DNA of 64,000 nucleotides from Ruegeria sp. PrR005 (GTDB lineage: Bacteria; Pseudomonadota; Alphaproteobacteria; Rhodobacterales; Rhodobacteraceae), in contig NZ_JAAGOX010000003.1 of NCBI RefSeq assembly GCF_010500245.1, forward strand, positions 95,853 through 159,852, written 5' to 3'. Under the pieces are notes generated by a model. The model worked only from the letters and a program-made list of their open reading frames with translations. It did not search any database and had not been told where the DNA came from. The translations under genes and the position numbers were made by a program. This document shows, piece after piece, positions 36,733-45,460 of the stretch (position 1 is its first letter; each line of letters opens with the position of its first letter).

Positions 36733-37809
36733 TCAGTTCAGATCTTCGGGCTTCTTGCCTGTCAGCGGATCGGCGCCGCCATGGCCCAGTGCCGCCATTT
36801 CCTTGCGCGGGTCGAGCTGCTGATGAGCTGCCAGGACCGTAGCCCGCTGCTCGCCCATCTGCCGGGCAAGCTCGGGGGCGCCAGCGCGCAACGCTAGCCC
36901 GCCGAGATACTTCATCTCGTCGACATAGTCCTGAAGGTTCTCGGCCACCGGATCGATCCCGACGGCCTGCTTCAGCAGCGCCAGTGCCTTGTCGGTCTCG
37001 CGCTCGCCCAGATAGGCCTCGACCAGGGTGTGGTGGACGCTGAGATCCGTGGGGTTGAGCGCGTGGGCCTGTTCCAGCAGCGCGATCGCCGCCAAGATGT
37101 CACCGCCTAAAAACTCTGGCAGTACGGCCAGAACCTGCCCCAATAGGAGCGGCCCCAGCCCATCCAGGGCCTCGGGGTTTTCCCCGATGGCAATCTGTAG
37201 GTCTTCGACCGCCGTCGCCACGGCAGCATTCTGCGCATCAGTCTGGGTTTCGCGCAGCGTAGAGGCGAGCAGATAGGCCGCGCGCAGCAGGCGTGCCTCG
37301 TTCAGCTTGGAAACCAGCGGGTCGATCCGGGCCATCAACCCCTCGGCGCGTTCCCGCGCCTGCTCCCAGCGCAGGCCCAGTTCAGCAGCCAACTCGACGC
37401 CCTGATAGTGGGCAGAGTAGCTCTGGTCGAGGACCTCGAAATAGTCGAGATGGGCGCCCAGCACCTCCAGGTGAGTTTCGATATTGCCGGTACGGAACGT
37501 CGCCACAGCCCAGATCAGATTGGTCGGCAGCGACAGTTCATCCATCGCGCGCGCCCCGTATTCGGTGGCACAGCCCATCGCGGCGCGGTCCCACTTGCTG
37601 GTGGCGTTTTTTTCAAACGCTGCCATTAGTGCATCATAACCTTCGATCCTGGGGCAGGCGATCTTTTCGGCGGCCTCGGCGCGATAACGCGCCCGGACTT
37701 CCTCACTTTCCAGATCCGACAATACCGATCCGGTCTGCGCCGCAAGCGCTGTGCCAAGCAAAGCGGCGCATGTGGCCAAGAGTGCAACTGTCTTTCCATT
37801 TCGGGTCAT
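36733..37809 (-). CDS. Exported TPR-repeat protein of the cytochrome cluster
   Basis: A 358-residue protein with a signal peptide (cleavage after ALA near residue 23). The rest is alpha-helical with tetratricopeptide-like repeats, clearest at residues 230-300 (AIALLEQAHALNPTDLSVHHTLVEAYLG, ALALLKQAVGIDPVAENL). It has no heme site. It lies between the beta-helix cytochrome and the di-heme peroxidase-like gene with gaps of 17 and 25 bp, so it is probably an assembly or docking factor for that periplasmic complex. Confidence 0.78.
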   Translation of the reverse strand: MTRNGKTVALLATCAALLGTALAAQTGSVLSDLESEEVRARYRAEAAEKIACPRIEGYDALMAAFEKNATSKWDRAAMGCATEYGARAMDELSLPTNLIWAVATFRTGNIETHLEVLGAHLDYFEVLDQSYSAHYQGVELAAELGLRWEQARERAEGLMARIDPLVSKLNEARLLRAAYLLASTLRETQTDAQNAAVATAVEDLQIAIGENPEALDGLGPLLLGQVLAVLPEFLGGDILAAIALLEQAHALNPTDLSVHHTLVEAYLGERETDKALALLKQAVGIDPVAENLQDYVDEMKYLGGLALRAGAPELARQMGEQRATVLAAHQQLDPRKEMAALGHGGADPLTGKKPEDLN

Positions 37810-37834
37810 TTCCCCGGTCCTCCCTGTTCCGGCC

Positions 37835-38947
37835 TCACGGCCTTGGTTCCGATGGCAGAACGGCCGGGCGCTCTGGCATCAAGTTCTCGTCTTCGAGCGC
37901 GGCCAGAAAGGCGATGATATCGGCCACAGTCGCGGTGCTCAGCTTTGGCCCGTTGGTCATGTGCACATGCCAATGGATGCGCAGATCCTGCCCCTTGGGC
38001 GCGGCGTGACCGGCGGTGTTGTTGTAGAAGTCGACCACACCTTTCAGCGTGTCGAACTGGCCCGCGTGAAAGTAAGGCGCGGTGCGGGTGATGTTGCGCA
38101 GCGTAGGCGTCTTGAACGCACCCAGCCGCGCCGGGTCGTCCGACAGCGCCCCGGCGCCGGGATCGGCAAAGCCGCGTTCATCGGCGGGCGCCCCCACCAC
38201 CGCCAGTTCGAAATCGGTGAAAAGCGGCGGGATATGACATTGCGAACATCGCGCGACAAAACCGCGAAAGGCGTTCATACCTCGGATCTCTTGCGGGTTC
38301 AGCGCGGTGGCATCGCCATGGGCATAACGGTCATATCGGCTGTTGAGGCTGATCAAGCTCGACTGGAAGGCCGCCAATGCGATGACTGTATTGGCGATGT
38401 TCGGCGCCGCTCCAAAAGCGATCTGAAACAGAGCGACATAGCCCGGTGCGGCGTTCAGTGCCGTCTCAACCCCCTCGACCGTTGCGGCCATCTCATCGGG
38501 GTTGAGGAGCGGCAAAAGCGCCTGCGCTTCCAGCGTCTCGGTCCGCCCGTCCCACATCAAGGACTGCGCAAACCCCACATTCCAAAGTGTGGGTGTAGAC
38601 CGGTCCAACTCGACTGCGCCGATGCCGCGTTTCTTTCCGTCCGAAAAACCCTGTGCCGGATCGTGACACGAAGCACAGCTCAGATCGCCACCATCCGAAA
38701 GGATCGGATCGAAGAACAGATAGCGGCCAAGGTCGATCTGTTGTGGCGTATAGCGGCGCGCGGGTGGGTCGAGCCGGGCACGCAGCCCGCCATGCTGCGG
38801 CGGGCTGTCGTAGAACTGGTAGAGCGTCACCAGCTCGCAGGTGCCGTCGACCAGCATCTGAAAACTGGGCGGACAGGTGTCTGACAGGGTGATCTCTTCC
38901 GCCATGGCGGGCGCGGCCAGAATAAGAAAGAGAAGCCAGGCCCGCAT
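37835..38947 (-). CDS. Di-heme cytochrome c peroxidase / MauG-like protein
   Basis: A 370-residue periplasmic protein (signal peptide ending AMA, residue 16) with two heme c sites, CASCH near residue 90 and CSQCH near residue 235, in the CCP/MauG arrangement. FKTPTLRNITRTAPYFHAG is the signature C-terminal block. Such enzymes reduce H2O2 or carry out oxidative modification of a partner protein. It follows the di-heme c4-like gene by one base, so electrons probably pass between them. Confidence 0.87.
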   Translation of the reverse strand: MRAWLLFLILAAPAMAEEITLSDTCPPSFQMLVDGTCELVTLYQFYDSPPQHGGLRARLDPPARRYTPQQIDLGRYLFFDPILSDGGDLSCASCHDPAQGFSDGKKRGIGAVELDRSTPTLWNVGFAQSLMWDGRTETLEAQALLPLLNPDEMAATVEGVETALNAAPGYVALFQIAFGAAPNIANTVIALAAFQSSLISLNSRYDRYAHGDATALNPQEIRGMNAFRGFVARCSQCHIPPLFTDFELAVVGAPADERGFADPGAGALSDDPARLGAFKTPTLRNITRTAPYFHAGQFDTLKGVVDFYNNTAGHAAPKGQDLRIHWHVHMTNGPKLSTATVADIIAFLAALEDENLMPERPAVLPSEPRP

Positions 38948-38948
38948 C

Positions 38949-39566
38949 TCAGGGCTCCAGAGTCACGATATACGAGACCAAAGCGGCGATATCGGCCTCG
39001 GATACGATCGCGTCGGCCATGGCCTTCATCTGTCGGCCCGGTTCGTCCGCGGGATGCACCCCGCGCCGACCGCTGCGAAAGGCGTCCAGTTGCTCTGCCA
39101 GATACCAGCCATATTGCCGGGCCAGCCGGGGGGCGTTCAGCGCCGGTGTCCCCTGCGCCCGCGCGCCATGGCACGAGATGCAGCCGGAATAGAGCCCCCT
39201 GCTGCGAAATCCCGGCGGATCGGTGTCATCCGCCAGCACCGGCAGCGATAGCCCGGCAAGGTATCGGGCAATCTCGGCGACATCTGCCTCGGACACATCG
39301 GCGAGCAGCGTGACCATGGCGGCGGCCATTTCGTTCTCGGGGTCCACCTGCCGCACACCAGAGCGGAAATGCTCCACCTGCCGGGCCAGATAGTCGCCAT
39401 CCAGCGCGGCCAGAGCCGGGGCGCGAAGATCGGCATTGCCTTCGCCCGCCTCACCGTGACAGCCGGCGCAGTTCTCGGCAAAAAGCGCGACACCGTTGGC
39501 ATGGGCGACACCGGAAGGTAGGAGCGCAATCGACAACGCCAGAGCAGCGAATGAACGAAGAGACAT
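38949..39566 (-). CDS. Di-heme cytochrome c (c4-like)
   Basis: A 205-residue exported protein with two tandem cytochrome c domains: CAGCH near residue 33 and CISCH near residue 133, with Met ligands expected in ENEMAAAM and RQMKAMADA. This matches cytochrome c4-type electron carriers. It is the first gene of the operon and begins about 100 bp from a divergent AraC gene, with paired 15-bp direct repeats in the gap. Confidence 0.88.
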   Translation of the reverse strand: MSLRSFAALALSIALLPSGVAHANGVALFAENCAGCHGEAGEGNADLRAPALAALDGDYLARQVEHFRSGVRQVDPENEMAAAMVTLLADVSEADVAEIARYLAGLSLPVLADDTDPPGFRSRGLYSGCISCHGARAQGTPALNAPRLARQYGWYLAEQLDAFRSGRRGVHPADEPGRQMKAMADAIVSEADIAALVSYIVTLEP

Positions 39567-39631
39567 CGGCGGGTCGGGTCCTTTTTTGAACAGGCGATTT
39601 GCACGACCCTAGGCAGAGACGTGGCGGAAAT

Positions 39632-39667
39632 ATTGACACGCTCGGCAAGAAAATTGACATTTTCGGC
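39632..39667 (+). promoter_or_regulatory. Two 15-bp direct repeats 21 bp apart, probable AraC-type operator
   Basis: ATTGACA-N3-TCGGC occurs at 39632-39646 and again at 39653-39667. The start-to-start distance is exactly 21 bp, two helical turns, the classic arrangement of AraC-family half-sites. It lies between the cytochrome operon and the divergent AraC gene, directly ahead of the ATG chosen for the latter. Confidence 0.6.
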
Positions 39668-39668
39668 C

Positions 39669-40736
39669 ATGACTCGTGTCATCGCCCCTCACCGCCCCGA
39701 CACCGGACCCGTCACGCCCTGCGGCTGGCTGGTCGAGGCCGTGCACAAGGCCGGAGTGCCGCTGCGCGAGATCGAGACGGTTCTGGAGCGCCAGGTCGAA
39801 CCGGACCGCCTCGACCGGGTGATCCTGCCATCAGAACGCTATTTCCGGTTTTTCGAATGGGCCGCGGATCGGTCGAGCGATCCCGATCTGGGTATCCATG
39901 TCGCAGCGCATCTGACCGCACGGGATTTTGGCCTTTTGGGGTATTTGCTGGAAAACTCGGATACGCTCGGCACGTGGCTCAACAACCTGACCACCTATAA
40001 CGGGATCTTTTCGCAGGATGCGAGGATAGAGGTGACGCGCGCGCAAGGTTTGGTCAGCCTGGCCTATCGACCTGTGGTCGCCAACGGCATCGAACCGCTT
40101 CAGGATATCTGGTGCAGCATCGGCATGATCGTCCATACCATGCGCCATGCGACCGGTTGCGGCTGGGTACCACTGCGCTGCCGGTTCACCACGCCACGCC
40201 CCGCAGATACGGCCGCCCTGGAAGAGCTGTTGTGTTCCAATCTTCGCTTCGGGCAGGACAGCAACTGTATCGAGTTTCCCGAACGCGACCTCGCCCTTGC
40301 GATTCCGGGCGCCGATCCGGTGCTTTTTGGACTGCTCAAAGGGCAGGCCGACGGGATCCTGGCAAGCCTCAGCCAGGAAGGGGAGATCGTCAACCGGCTG
40401 CGGTTGATGATCACGGCACATCTGTCCGATGGGGGATTTGATACCGCCCAGGCCGCGCGTGCGCTCAAGATGTCGGTGCGCAAGCTACATCGTGAACTGG
40501 CCGGGCGCGACACCTCGTTCCGCAAGCTGCGCGGCGAGGTGGTCCGCGAAACCGCCCGCGCCCATCTGGCCGATCCGAACATCCAGATCACTGAAATCGC
40601 GCATAGGCTGGGGTTTTCGGAAACCAGCGCCTTTACCCGAGCGTTCAAGACGCTCGAAGGGGTGACGCCGAGAGAGTTCCGGACCCGTTTGCTGGCCGGA
40701 GTGACCTTGCACCCCGTTCCGGGCCGTTCAGGGTAA
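39669..40736 (+). CDS. AraC-family transcriptional regulator (OruR/ArgR-like type)
   Basis: A 355-residue regulator. Residues 10-200 form the all-helical sensor domain often called Arabinose-binding-like in AraC proteins of this length. The last 100 residues are a double HTH (FDTAQAARALKMSVRKLHREL and ITEIAHRLGFSETSAFTRAFK). ATG at 39669 is used; a GTG at 39621 would lie inside the repeat region. It is divergent from the cytochrome operon and is its likely activator. Confidence 0.87.
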   Translation: MTRVIAPHRPDTGPVTPCGWLVEAVHKAGVPLREIETVLERQVEPDRLDRVILPSERYFRFFEWAADRSSDPDLGIHVAAHLTARDFGLLGYLLENSDTLGTWLNNLTTYNGIFSQDARIEVTRAQGLVSLAYRPVVANGIEPLQDIWCSIGMIVHTMRHATGCGWVPLRCRFTTPRPADTAALEELLCSNLRFGQDSNCIEFPERDLALAIPGADPVLFGLLKGQADGILASLSQEGEIVNRLRLMITAHLSDGGFDTAQAARALKMSVRKLHRELAGRDTSFRKLRGEVVRETARAHLADPNIQITEIAHRLGFSETSAFTRAFKTLEGVTPREFRTRLLAGVTLHPVPGRSG

Positions 40737-40769
40737 GAACCTGTTTCTTTCTCATGATCGGGTCGCGGT

Positions 40770-41825
40770 TCAGGTTTTGCTCACACCTGTCGCCGACATC
40801 GCATGGTTGCTCGAAACACGGTATGATCCCGGCGTCCGGTTTGTCCATTTGCGAAAGGCCCGATGAAAATTCGCCGGCGCAGAGAAACCGGTGTCAAAGG
40901 CGATTTGTTCGATGCTGTCTGTACCGTTGCGAAGCGCGCGGATCGCGATGTCGCGGCGCAGCGCATCCTTGATGTCCTGAAAGGATGTGCCCTCCCGATT
41001 CAGGCGCCGGTTCAGCGTCCGTGGGGTCATCTTCAACGCCTGCGCCACATCTGGAAGCTGGCAGGTCTGCCAGGACGCGCCATAAAGGAATGCCCGCACA
41101 CGCAGGCTGTAGGTGTGGGCGCGCGAGCCTGTGAAAATCCAGTCAAGCGGTGCACGTTCAAGGAACACCGCTGCCTCTGCCGGGCTGCGGGTGATCGGGT
41201 TGGTGAATTGGCGTGAATCGAACAGGATGCTGGAATTCGGGGCATCGAAAACCACCGCGCAAGGAAACACTACCGCGTAGTCGGCGGCAAAATCGGGACG
41301 AGGAAAGGCAAAGCGCACCGCTTTCACCGGCGTTTCCGCCCCGCCGAGCCACGACAAAAGCCCATGCGCCAGTTTCAGCATCAACAAATGCCCGAAGCGC
41401 TGCGGGCGGGTTTCCCGATCATACGGGATTAACGACAGTTCCACCTCGTCCGCCTCGTTGCGCAGCTCAAGGCGGAAATCATCCAGGATCAGGTTCCAAT
41501 ATGTCGAGAACCGATACAAGGCCGAAGTCAGGCTGCTCGCCTCACGCTGCACGGTCACCAGATGTTGCAGGGCGCGGCGCCGGATCGGGCGGCTCCACAA
41601 CCCCATCATCTCGTCACCTGTCTCGGGCGCGGCAAGTTGGTACAAGCGCGCGATTTCATTCAGCGTGACGCGCTGATTGGGGGCCATGGGGCTGGTTTGC
41701 AGACCCGACTGTTGCAAGAGCGATACCATGGCCTCGGGCGAGCATCGCAATTTCAGCGCATCCAGCCAATCCTGAATGAAGCCCGCCGACACGGTTGTCA
41801 GCGAGACGGGATCATGACTAGTCAT
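40770..41825 (-). CDS. AraC-family transcriptional regulator
   Basis: A 351-residue protein with the same plan as the regulator at 39669-40736: an N-terminal helical sensor and a C-terminal HTH pair (LPDVAQALKMTPRTLNRRLNREG and IEQIAFDTGFSAPANFHRAFRKW). ATG at 41825 is preferred over a longer frame. It converges with the first AraC gene and is divergent from the acyl-CoA dehydrogenase gene, which it probably controls. TTGGC occurs twice, 21 bp apart, in the gap. Confidence 0.88.
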   Translation of the reverse strand: MTSHDPVSLTTVSAGFIQDWLDALKLRCSPEAMVSLLQQSGLQTSPMAPNQRVTLNEIARLYQLAAPETGDEMMGLWSRPIRRRALQHLVTVQREASSLTSALYRFSTYWNLILDDFRLELRNEADEVELSLIPYDRETRPQRFGHLLMLKLAHGLLSWLGGAETPVKAVRFAFPRPDFAADYAVVFPCAVVFDAPNSSILFDSRQFTNPITRSPAEAAVFLERAPLDWIFTGSRAHTYSLRVRAFLYGASWQTCQLPDVAQALKMTPRTLNRRLNREGTSFQDIKDALRRDIAIRALRNGTDSIEQIAFDTGFSAPANFHRAFRKWTNRTPGSYRVSSNHAMSATGVSKT

Positions 41826-41935
41826 GCAACCCTCGTTTGGCGCAATCGGATACAACATTGGCAAGAAATGAGCTTATCGGCAAGGAGGATGGTCGATAAA
41901 TGACGCAAAGCCATAGCGCCAAGAGAGAAACACGC

Positions 41936-43699
41936 ATGTCCTATCAGCCGCCCGTAAAAGATTTGATGTTTTGTATCGAACACCTTTCCCATTGGGAAAA
42001 CGTATCCACGCTCGCGGTCTATGCCGACCACGATCTGACGGATATCGGTGCCGCGCTCGAAGGTTTTGCCCAGTTTTGCGCCGAACAGATCGCGCCTTTG
42101 TCTCAAATCGGAGACACGCTGGGCGCCCGGTATGACAATGGTCGCGTGACGATGCCCGAAGCCGACGCGCAGGCCTATGCCCAGTTTGTCGAGATGGGAT
42201 GGCAGGCGATGACCCATCCGGTGGAATACGGCGGCTTTGGGCTGCCCCGCGTCGTTGGCGCTGCGGCAGTCGAGGTTCTGAACGCCGCCGACATGAGCTT
42301 TGGTCTTTGCCCGCTGTTGACCGATGGCGCGATCGAGGCGTTGCTACTGACCGGATCGGACGAGCAAAAGGCCACCTATCTGGAGCCGCTGGTTGCGGGA
42401 CGCTGGTCTGGCACGATGAACCTTACGGAACCGCAGGCAGGCAGCGATCTGGGGCGGGTGAGCACCAAGGCGACCCGGCGCGAGGATGGCACCTATGGCG
42501 TTTCGGGAACAAAGATCTTCATCACCTATGGCGCCCATGATCTGACCGAGAACATCATCCACCTCGTGCTCGCCCGCACGCCGGAGGCCCCCGCCGGACC
42601 CAAGGGGTTGAGCCTTTTCATCGTGCCGCAAAAGCTGGTCGAACCCGATGGCACTTTGGGCGCTGAAAACGCCGTGAATTGCGTCAGCATCGAACACAAG
42701 TTGGGCGTGCGGGCCAGCCCGACCGCGGTGCTGGAATATGACGATGCGACCGGCTTCCTTATCGGCGAGGAAAATCGCGGGCTGGAATACATGTTCATCA
42801 TGATGAACGCCGCGCGTTTTTCGGTGGGTGTGCAAGGCATCGCCATATCCGAACGAGCTTATCAACGTGCCTTGTCCTATGCCCGCGAACGGGTGCAAAG
42901 CCGTCCGGTGAACGGTCAGGCGCGAGATGCCGTCGCCATCATCGAACACCCGGATGTGCGCCGCATGCTCATGCGCATGCGCTGCCTGACCGAGGGCGGC
43001 CGGGCCATGGCAGCGGCAACCGCCGGACTGTTGGATATTGCGCATCACCGGGACGATCCCGAGGCGGCAGCGATGGCAGAGTTCATGGTGCCGCTGGTCA
43101 AGGGCTTCTGTTCGGAACGGGCGGTCGAGGTCGCATCCTTGGGTGTTCAGATCCACGGCGGCATGGGTTTCATCGAGGAAACCGGAGCCGCCCAGCATTA
43201 TCGCGACGCCCGTATCCTTCCGATCTACGAAGGCACCACGGCCATTCAGGCCAATGACCTTCTGGGGCGCAAGGTGATGCGGGATGGCGGCGAAACCGCC
43301 CGCCGGTTCGCCGCCCGGATTGCCGAGACCGAGGCCAAACTCGCACTGGGTTCCGCCAACGCACAGGCGATTGGCCAAAGCCTCGCCCAGGCACGCGGCA
43401 GCTTCGAAGGTGCGCTGAACTGGCTGCTCGAAACCAGCCGCAAGGATATCGACGCGGCCTTTGCGGGTTCTGTTCCCTTCCTTATGCTGGCCGGTACGCT
43501 GGCGGCGGGCTGGAAGCTGGCCAAGGGCGCCCTGGCGGCGCAAACCGCCCTGGATGCGGGTCAAGACGCGCCGTTCATGACCCGGAAAATAGCCACCGCG
43601 CTGTTTTTTGCCGAACACATCCTGCCCGATTGCGCCGCCGAACACGCCCGTATCCTGCACGGCGCACGCAGCCTGCTTGACGCGGATTTCCCTGACTGA
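41936..43699 (+). CDS. Acyl-CoA dehydrogenase (DmdC-like long form)
   Basis: A 587-residue flavoenzyme of the long acyl-CoA dehydrogenase subclass. The N-terminal YQPPVKDLMFCIEHL is typical of proteins annotated DmdC. Central motifs are MNLTEPQAGSDLG and GTKIFITYGAHDL, and the C-terminal active-site region has IHGGMGFIEETG ... ILPIYEGTTAIQANDL, with Glu as the likely catalytic base. It oxidises an acyl-CoA to the enoyl form. ATG at 41936 is chosen for the conserved start. A crotonase gene follows after 21 bp. Confidence 0.9.
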   Translation: MSYQPPVKDLMFCIEHLSHWENVSTLAVYADHDLTDIGAALEGFAQFCAEQIAPLSQIGDTLGARYDNGRVTMPEADAQAYAQFVEMGWQAMTHPVEYGGFGLPRVVGAAAVEVLNAADMSFGLCPLLTDGAIEALLLTGSDEQKATYLEPLVAGRWSGTMNLTEPQAGSDLGRVSTKATRREDGTYGVSGTKIFITYGAHDLTENIIHLVLARTPEAPAGPKGLSLFIVPQKLVEPDGTLGAENAVNCVSIEHKLGVRASPTAVLEYDDATGFLIGEENRGLEYMFIMMNAARFSVGVQGIAISERAYQRALSYARERVQSRPVNGQARDAVAIIEHPDVRRMLMRMRCLTEGGRAMAAATAGLLDIAHHRDDPEAAAMAEFMVPLVKGFCSERAVEVASLGVQIHGGMGFIEETGAAQHYRDARILPIYEGTTAIQANDLLGRKVMRDGGETARRFAARIAETEAKLALGSANAQAIGQSLAQARGSFEGALNWLLETSRKDIDAAFAGSVPFLMLAGTLAAGWKLAKGALAAQTALDAGQDAPFMTRKIATALFFAEHILPDCAAEHARILHGARSLLDADFPD

Positions 43700-43720
43700 C
43701 ACCCCGAAAGGACCAGACCC

Positions 43721-44527
43721 ATGAATGACGTCGTGAACCCCGACACCTACGAGAGCCTCGCGATTTCGCCACGTGAGAACGGCCTCTATGTCGTGAGCCT
43801 GAACCGCCCGTCCAAGCGCAACGCGCTGAACGTGGCAACGATCGAAGAGCTGATCCGCTTTTTCAGCGGCGCCCGCATGGCAGGCGTCAGGGCCGTGGTT
43901 CTGGCCGGCGAAGGCGACCATTTCTGCGCCGGCCTGGACTTGGTCGAGCATTGGAAGGCCGACCGCAGCGCCGATGACTTCATGCATGTCTGCCTGCGCT
44001 GGCATGAAGCCTTTAACAAGATGGAATATGGCGGGGTGCCGATCATCGCTGCACTCAAGGGCGCGGTTGTCGGCGGCGGTCTGGAACTGGCCAGCGCCGC
44101 CCATATCCGGGTGATGGACGACTCTACCTATTTCGCCCTGCCCGAAGGCCAACGCGGCATCTTCACCGGTGGCGGCGCCACGATCCGTGTATCGGACATG
44201 ATCGGCAAGTACCGCATGATCGACATGGTTCTGACGGGTCGCGTCTACCAGGGGCAAGAAGCCGTGGACCTTGGCCTCGCGCAATACATGGTCGAAGGCT
44301 CAAGTATGGACAAGGCGATGGAAATCGCCGCCAAGGTGGCCCAGAACCTGCCCCTGACCAACTTTGCGATCTGTTCGGCGGTCAGCCACATGAAGAACAT
44401 GTCCGGCCTCGATGCGGCCTATGCCGAGGCGTTTGTCGGCGGCATCGTCAACACCCAGCCTGACGCCCGCGCGCGGCTGGAAGCCTTCGCCAACAAGACC
44501 GCCGCCCGCGTTCGGCCCAACACCTAG
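43721..44527 (+). CDS. Enoyl-CoA hydratase/isomerase family protein
   Basis: A 268-residue crotonase. [11 protein letters not shown] and [14 protein letters not shown] form the first half of the CoA site, and [22 protein letters not shown] is the second oxyanion loop. [18 protein letters not shown] is also family-typical. It would hydrate or otherwise transform the enoyl-CoA produced by the dehydrogenase just upstream. A strong AGGAGGAG ribosome site for the next frame lies right after its stop. Confidence 0.88.
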   Translation: MNDVVNPDTYESLAISPRENGLYVVSLNRPSKRNALNVATIEELIRFFSGARMAGVRAVVLAGEGDHFCAGLDLVEHWKADRSADDFMHVCLRWHEAFNKMEYGGVPIIAALKGAVVGGGLELASAAHIRVMDDSTYFALPEGQRGIFTGGGATIRVSDMIGKYRMIDMVLTGRVYQGQEAVDLGLAQYMVEGSSMDKAMEIAAKVAQNLPLTNFAICSAVSHMKNMSGLDAAYAEAFVGGIVNTQPDARARLEAFANKTAARVRPNT

Positions 44528-44543
44528 GAGGAGCAGAATCGGG

Positions 44544-44762
44544 ATGCGCCAACATTTCGAAGCCCTTCGCAAAGCACCGGCAAACCATGTGCCGCTGTCG
44601 CCATTGTCTTTCCTGCGCCGAGCCGAGTCCCTTCACGGCGCACGCATGGCGGTGATTCTTGGCGACATCCGGCGCAACTGGAGCGAAACCGGTCACCGCA
44701 TTCGTGCGGTGGCCAACGGGCTTGATCGCGTGTTCCGACGGCATAAGTCCTGCTGGCTTTGA
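44544..44762 (+). pseudogene. N-terminal stump of an acyl-CoA synthetase
   Basis: This 72-residue frame has a strong ribosome site (AGGAGGAG) and starts like the AMP-forming acyl-CoA synthetases of the DmdB type: NHVPLSPLSFLRRAESLHG, then MAVILGDIRRNWSE and RAVANGL. After about residue 60 the likeness stops, and a stop codon follows at 44760. A full enzyme has about 540 residues, so nearly 90 per cent is missing. The gene would have activated the acid degraded by the upstream dehydrogenase and crotonase. Confidence 0.75.
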
Positions 44763-44887
44763 CCGGTATTTTGGTTTTCAGAGATGCGCGGCCTCAAGTG
44801 CCGACGGATAGCCTCGATTGACCTGAGCAGCGCAACGTTTCCAGTGCCCGCACCAACCCTGATCAAAAAGACCGAGAGGAACCAAAA

Positions 44888-45460
44888 ATGACCGCAGCCC
44901 CTATTAGCCGCTTTCCCATCCCGAACCTCGAAGACCTTCCCGAAGACATCTGCAACATTATCACCAGCATACAAGAAAAGGTCGGCTTCGTGCCGAATGT
45001 CTTTCTGACGCTCGCACACCGGCCCGACGAACTGCGCGCTTTCATGGCCTATCACGACGCCTTGATGGAAAAGGAAAGCGGGTTGTCGAAGGCGGAGCGG
45101 GAAATGATCGTCGTCGCGACATCAAATGACAACGGGTGTCAGTATTGCGTCGTCGCGCATGGTGCGATCCTGCGAATCCGCGCTAAAAACGCGCTGATTG
45201 CCGACCAGGTCGCCACAAATTACCGAAAGGCCGACATCACCGAACGCCAAAAGGCGATGCTGGATTTCGCGATGAAGGTCTCTAATGATGCCCGGTCGAT
45301 TTGCGACGAGGATTTCGAAATCCTGCACCGCCACGGCTTCAGCGACGAGGATATCTGGGACATCGCCGGTGTAACTGCGTTTTTCGGCCTGTCCAACCGC
45401 ATGGCCAATTTCACGTCCATGCGACCCAATGATGAATTCTTCATGATGGGGCGAAGATAA
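44888..45460 (+). CDS. AhpD-like peroxidase-related protein (carboxymuconolactone decarboxylase family)
   Basis: A 190-residue all-helical protein of the peroxidase-related/AhpD group. C84-x2-C87-x3-H91 (GCQYCVVAH) is the redox pair with its proton-shuttling His. SKAEREMIVVATSNDNGC is the helix before it. Members reduce peroxides or act as disulfide partners. It follows the broken synthetase gene by 125 bp and may be cotranscribed with it. The partner is unknown. Confidence 0.85.
   Translation: MTAAPISRFPIPNLEDLPEDICNIITSIQEKVGFVPNVFLTLAHRPDELRAFMAYHDALMEKESGLSKAEREMIVVATSNDNGCQYCVVAHGAILRIRAKNALIADQVATNYRKADITERQKAMLDFAMKVSNDARSICDEDFEILHRHGFSDEDIWDIAGVTAFFGLSNRMANFTSMRPNDEFFMMGRR

Noticed and set aside
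42344..44284. Long minus-strand frame of 646 codons
   Set aside because: It lies opposite the acyl-CoA dehydrogenase and crotonase genes, which have clear family motifs. It is an antisense shadow from GC-rich codon bias.
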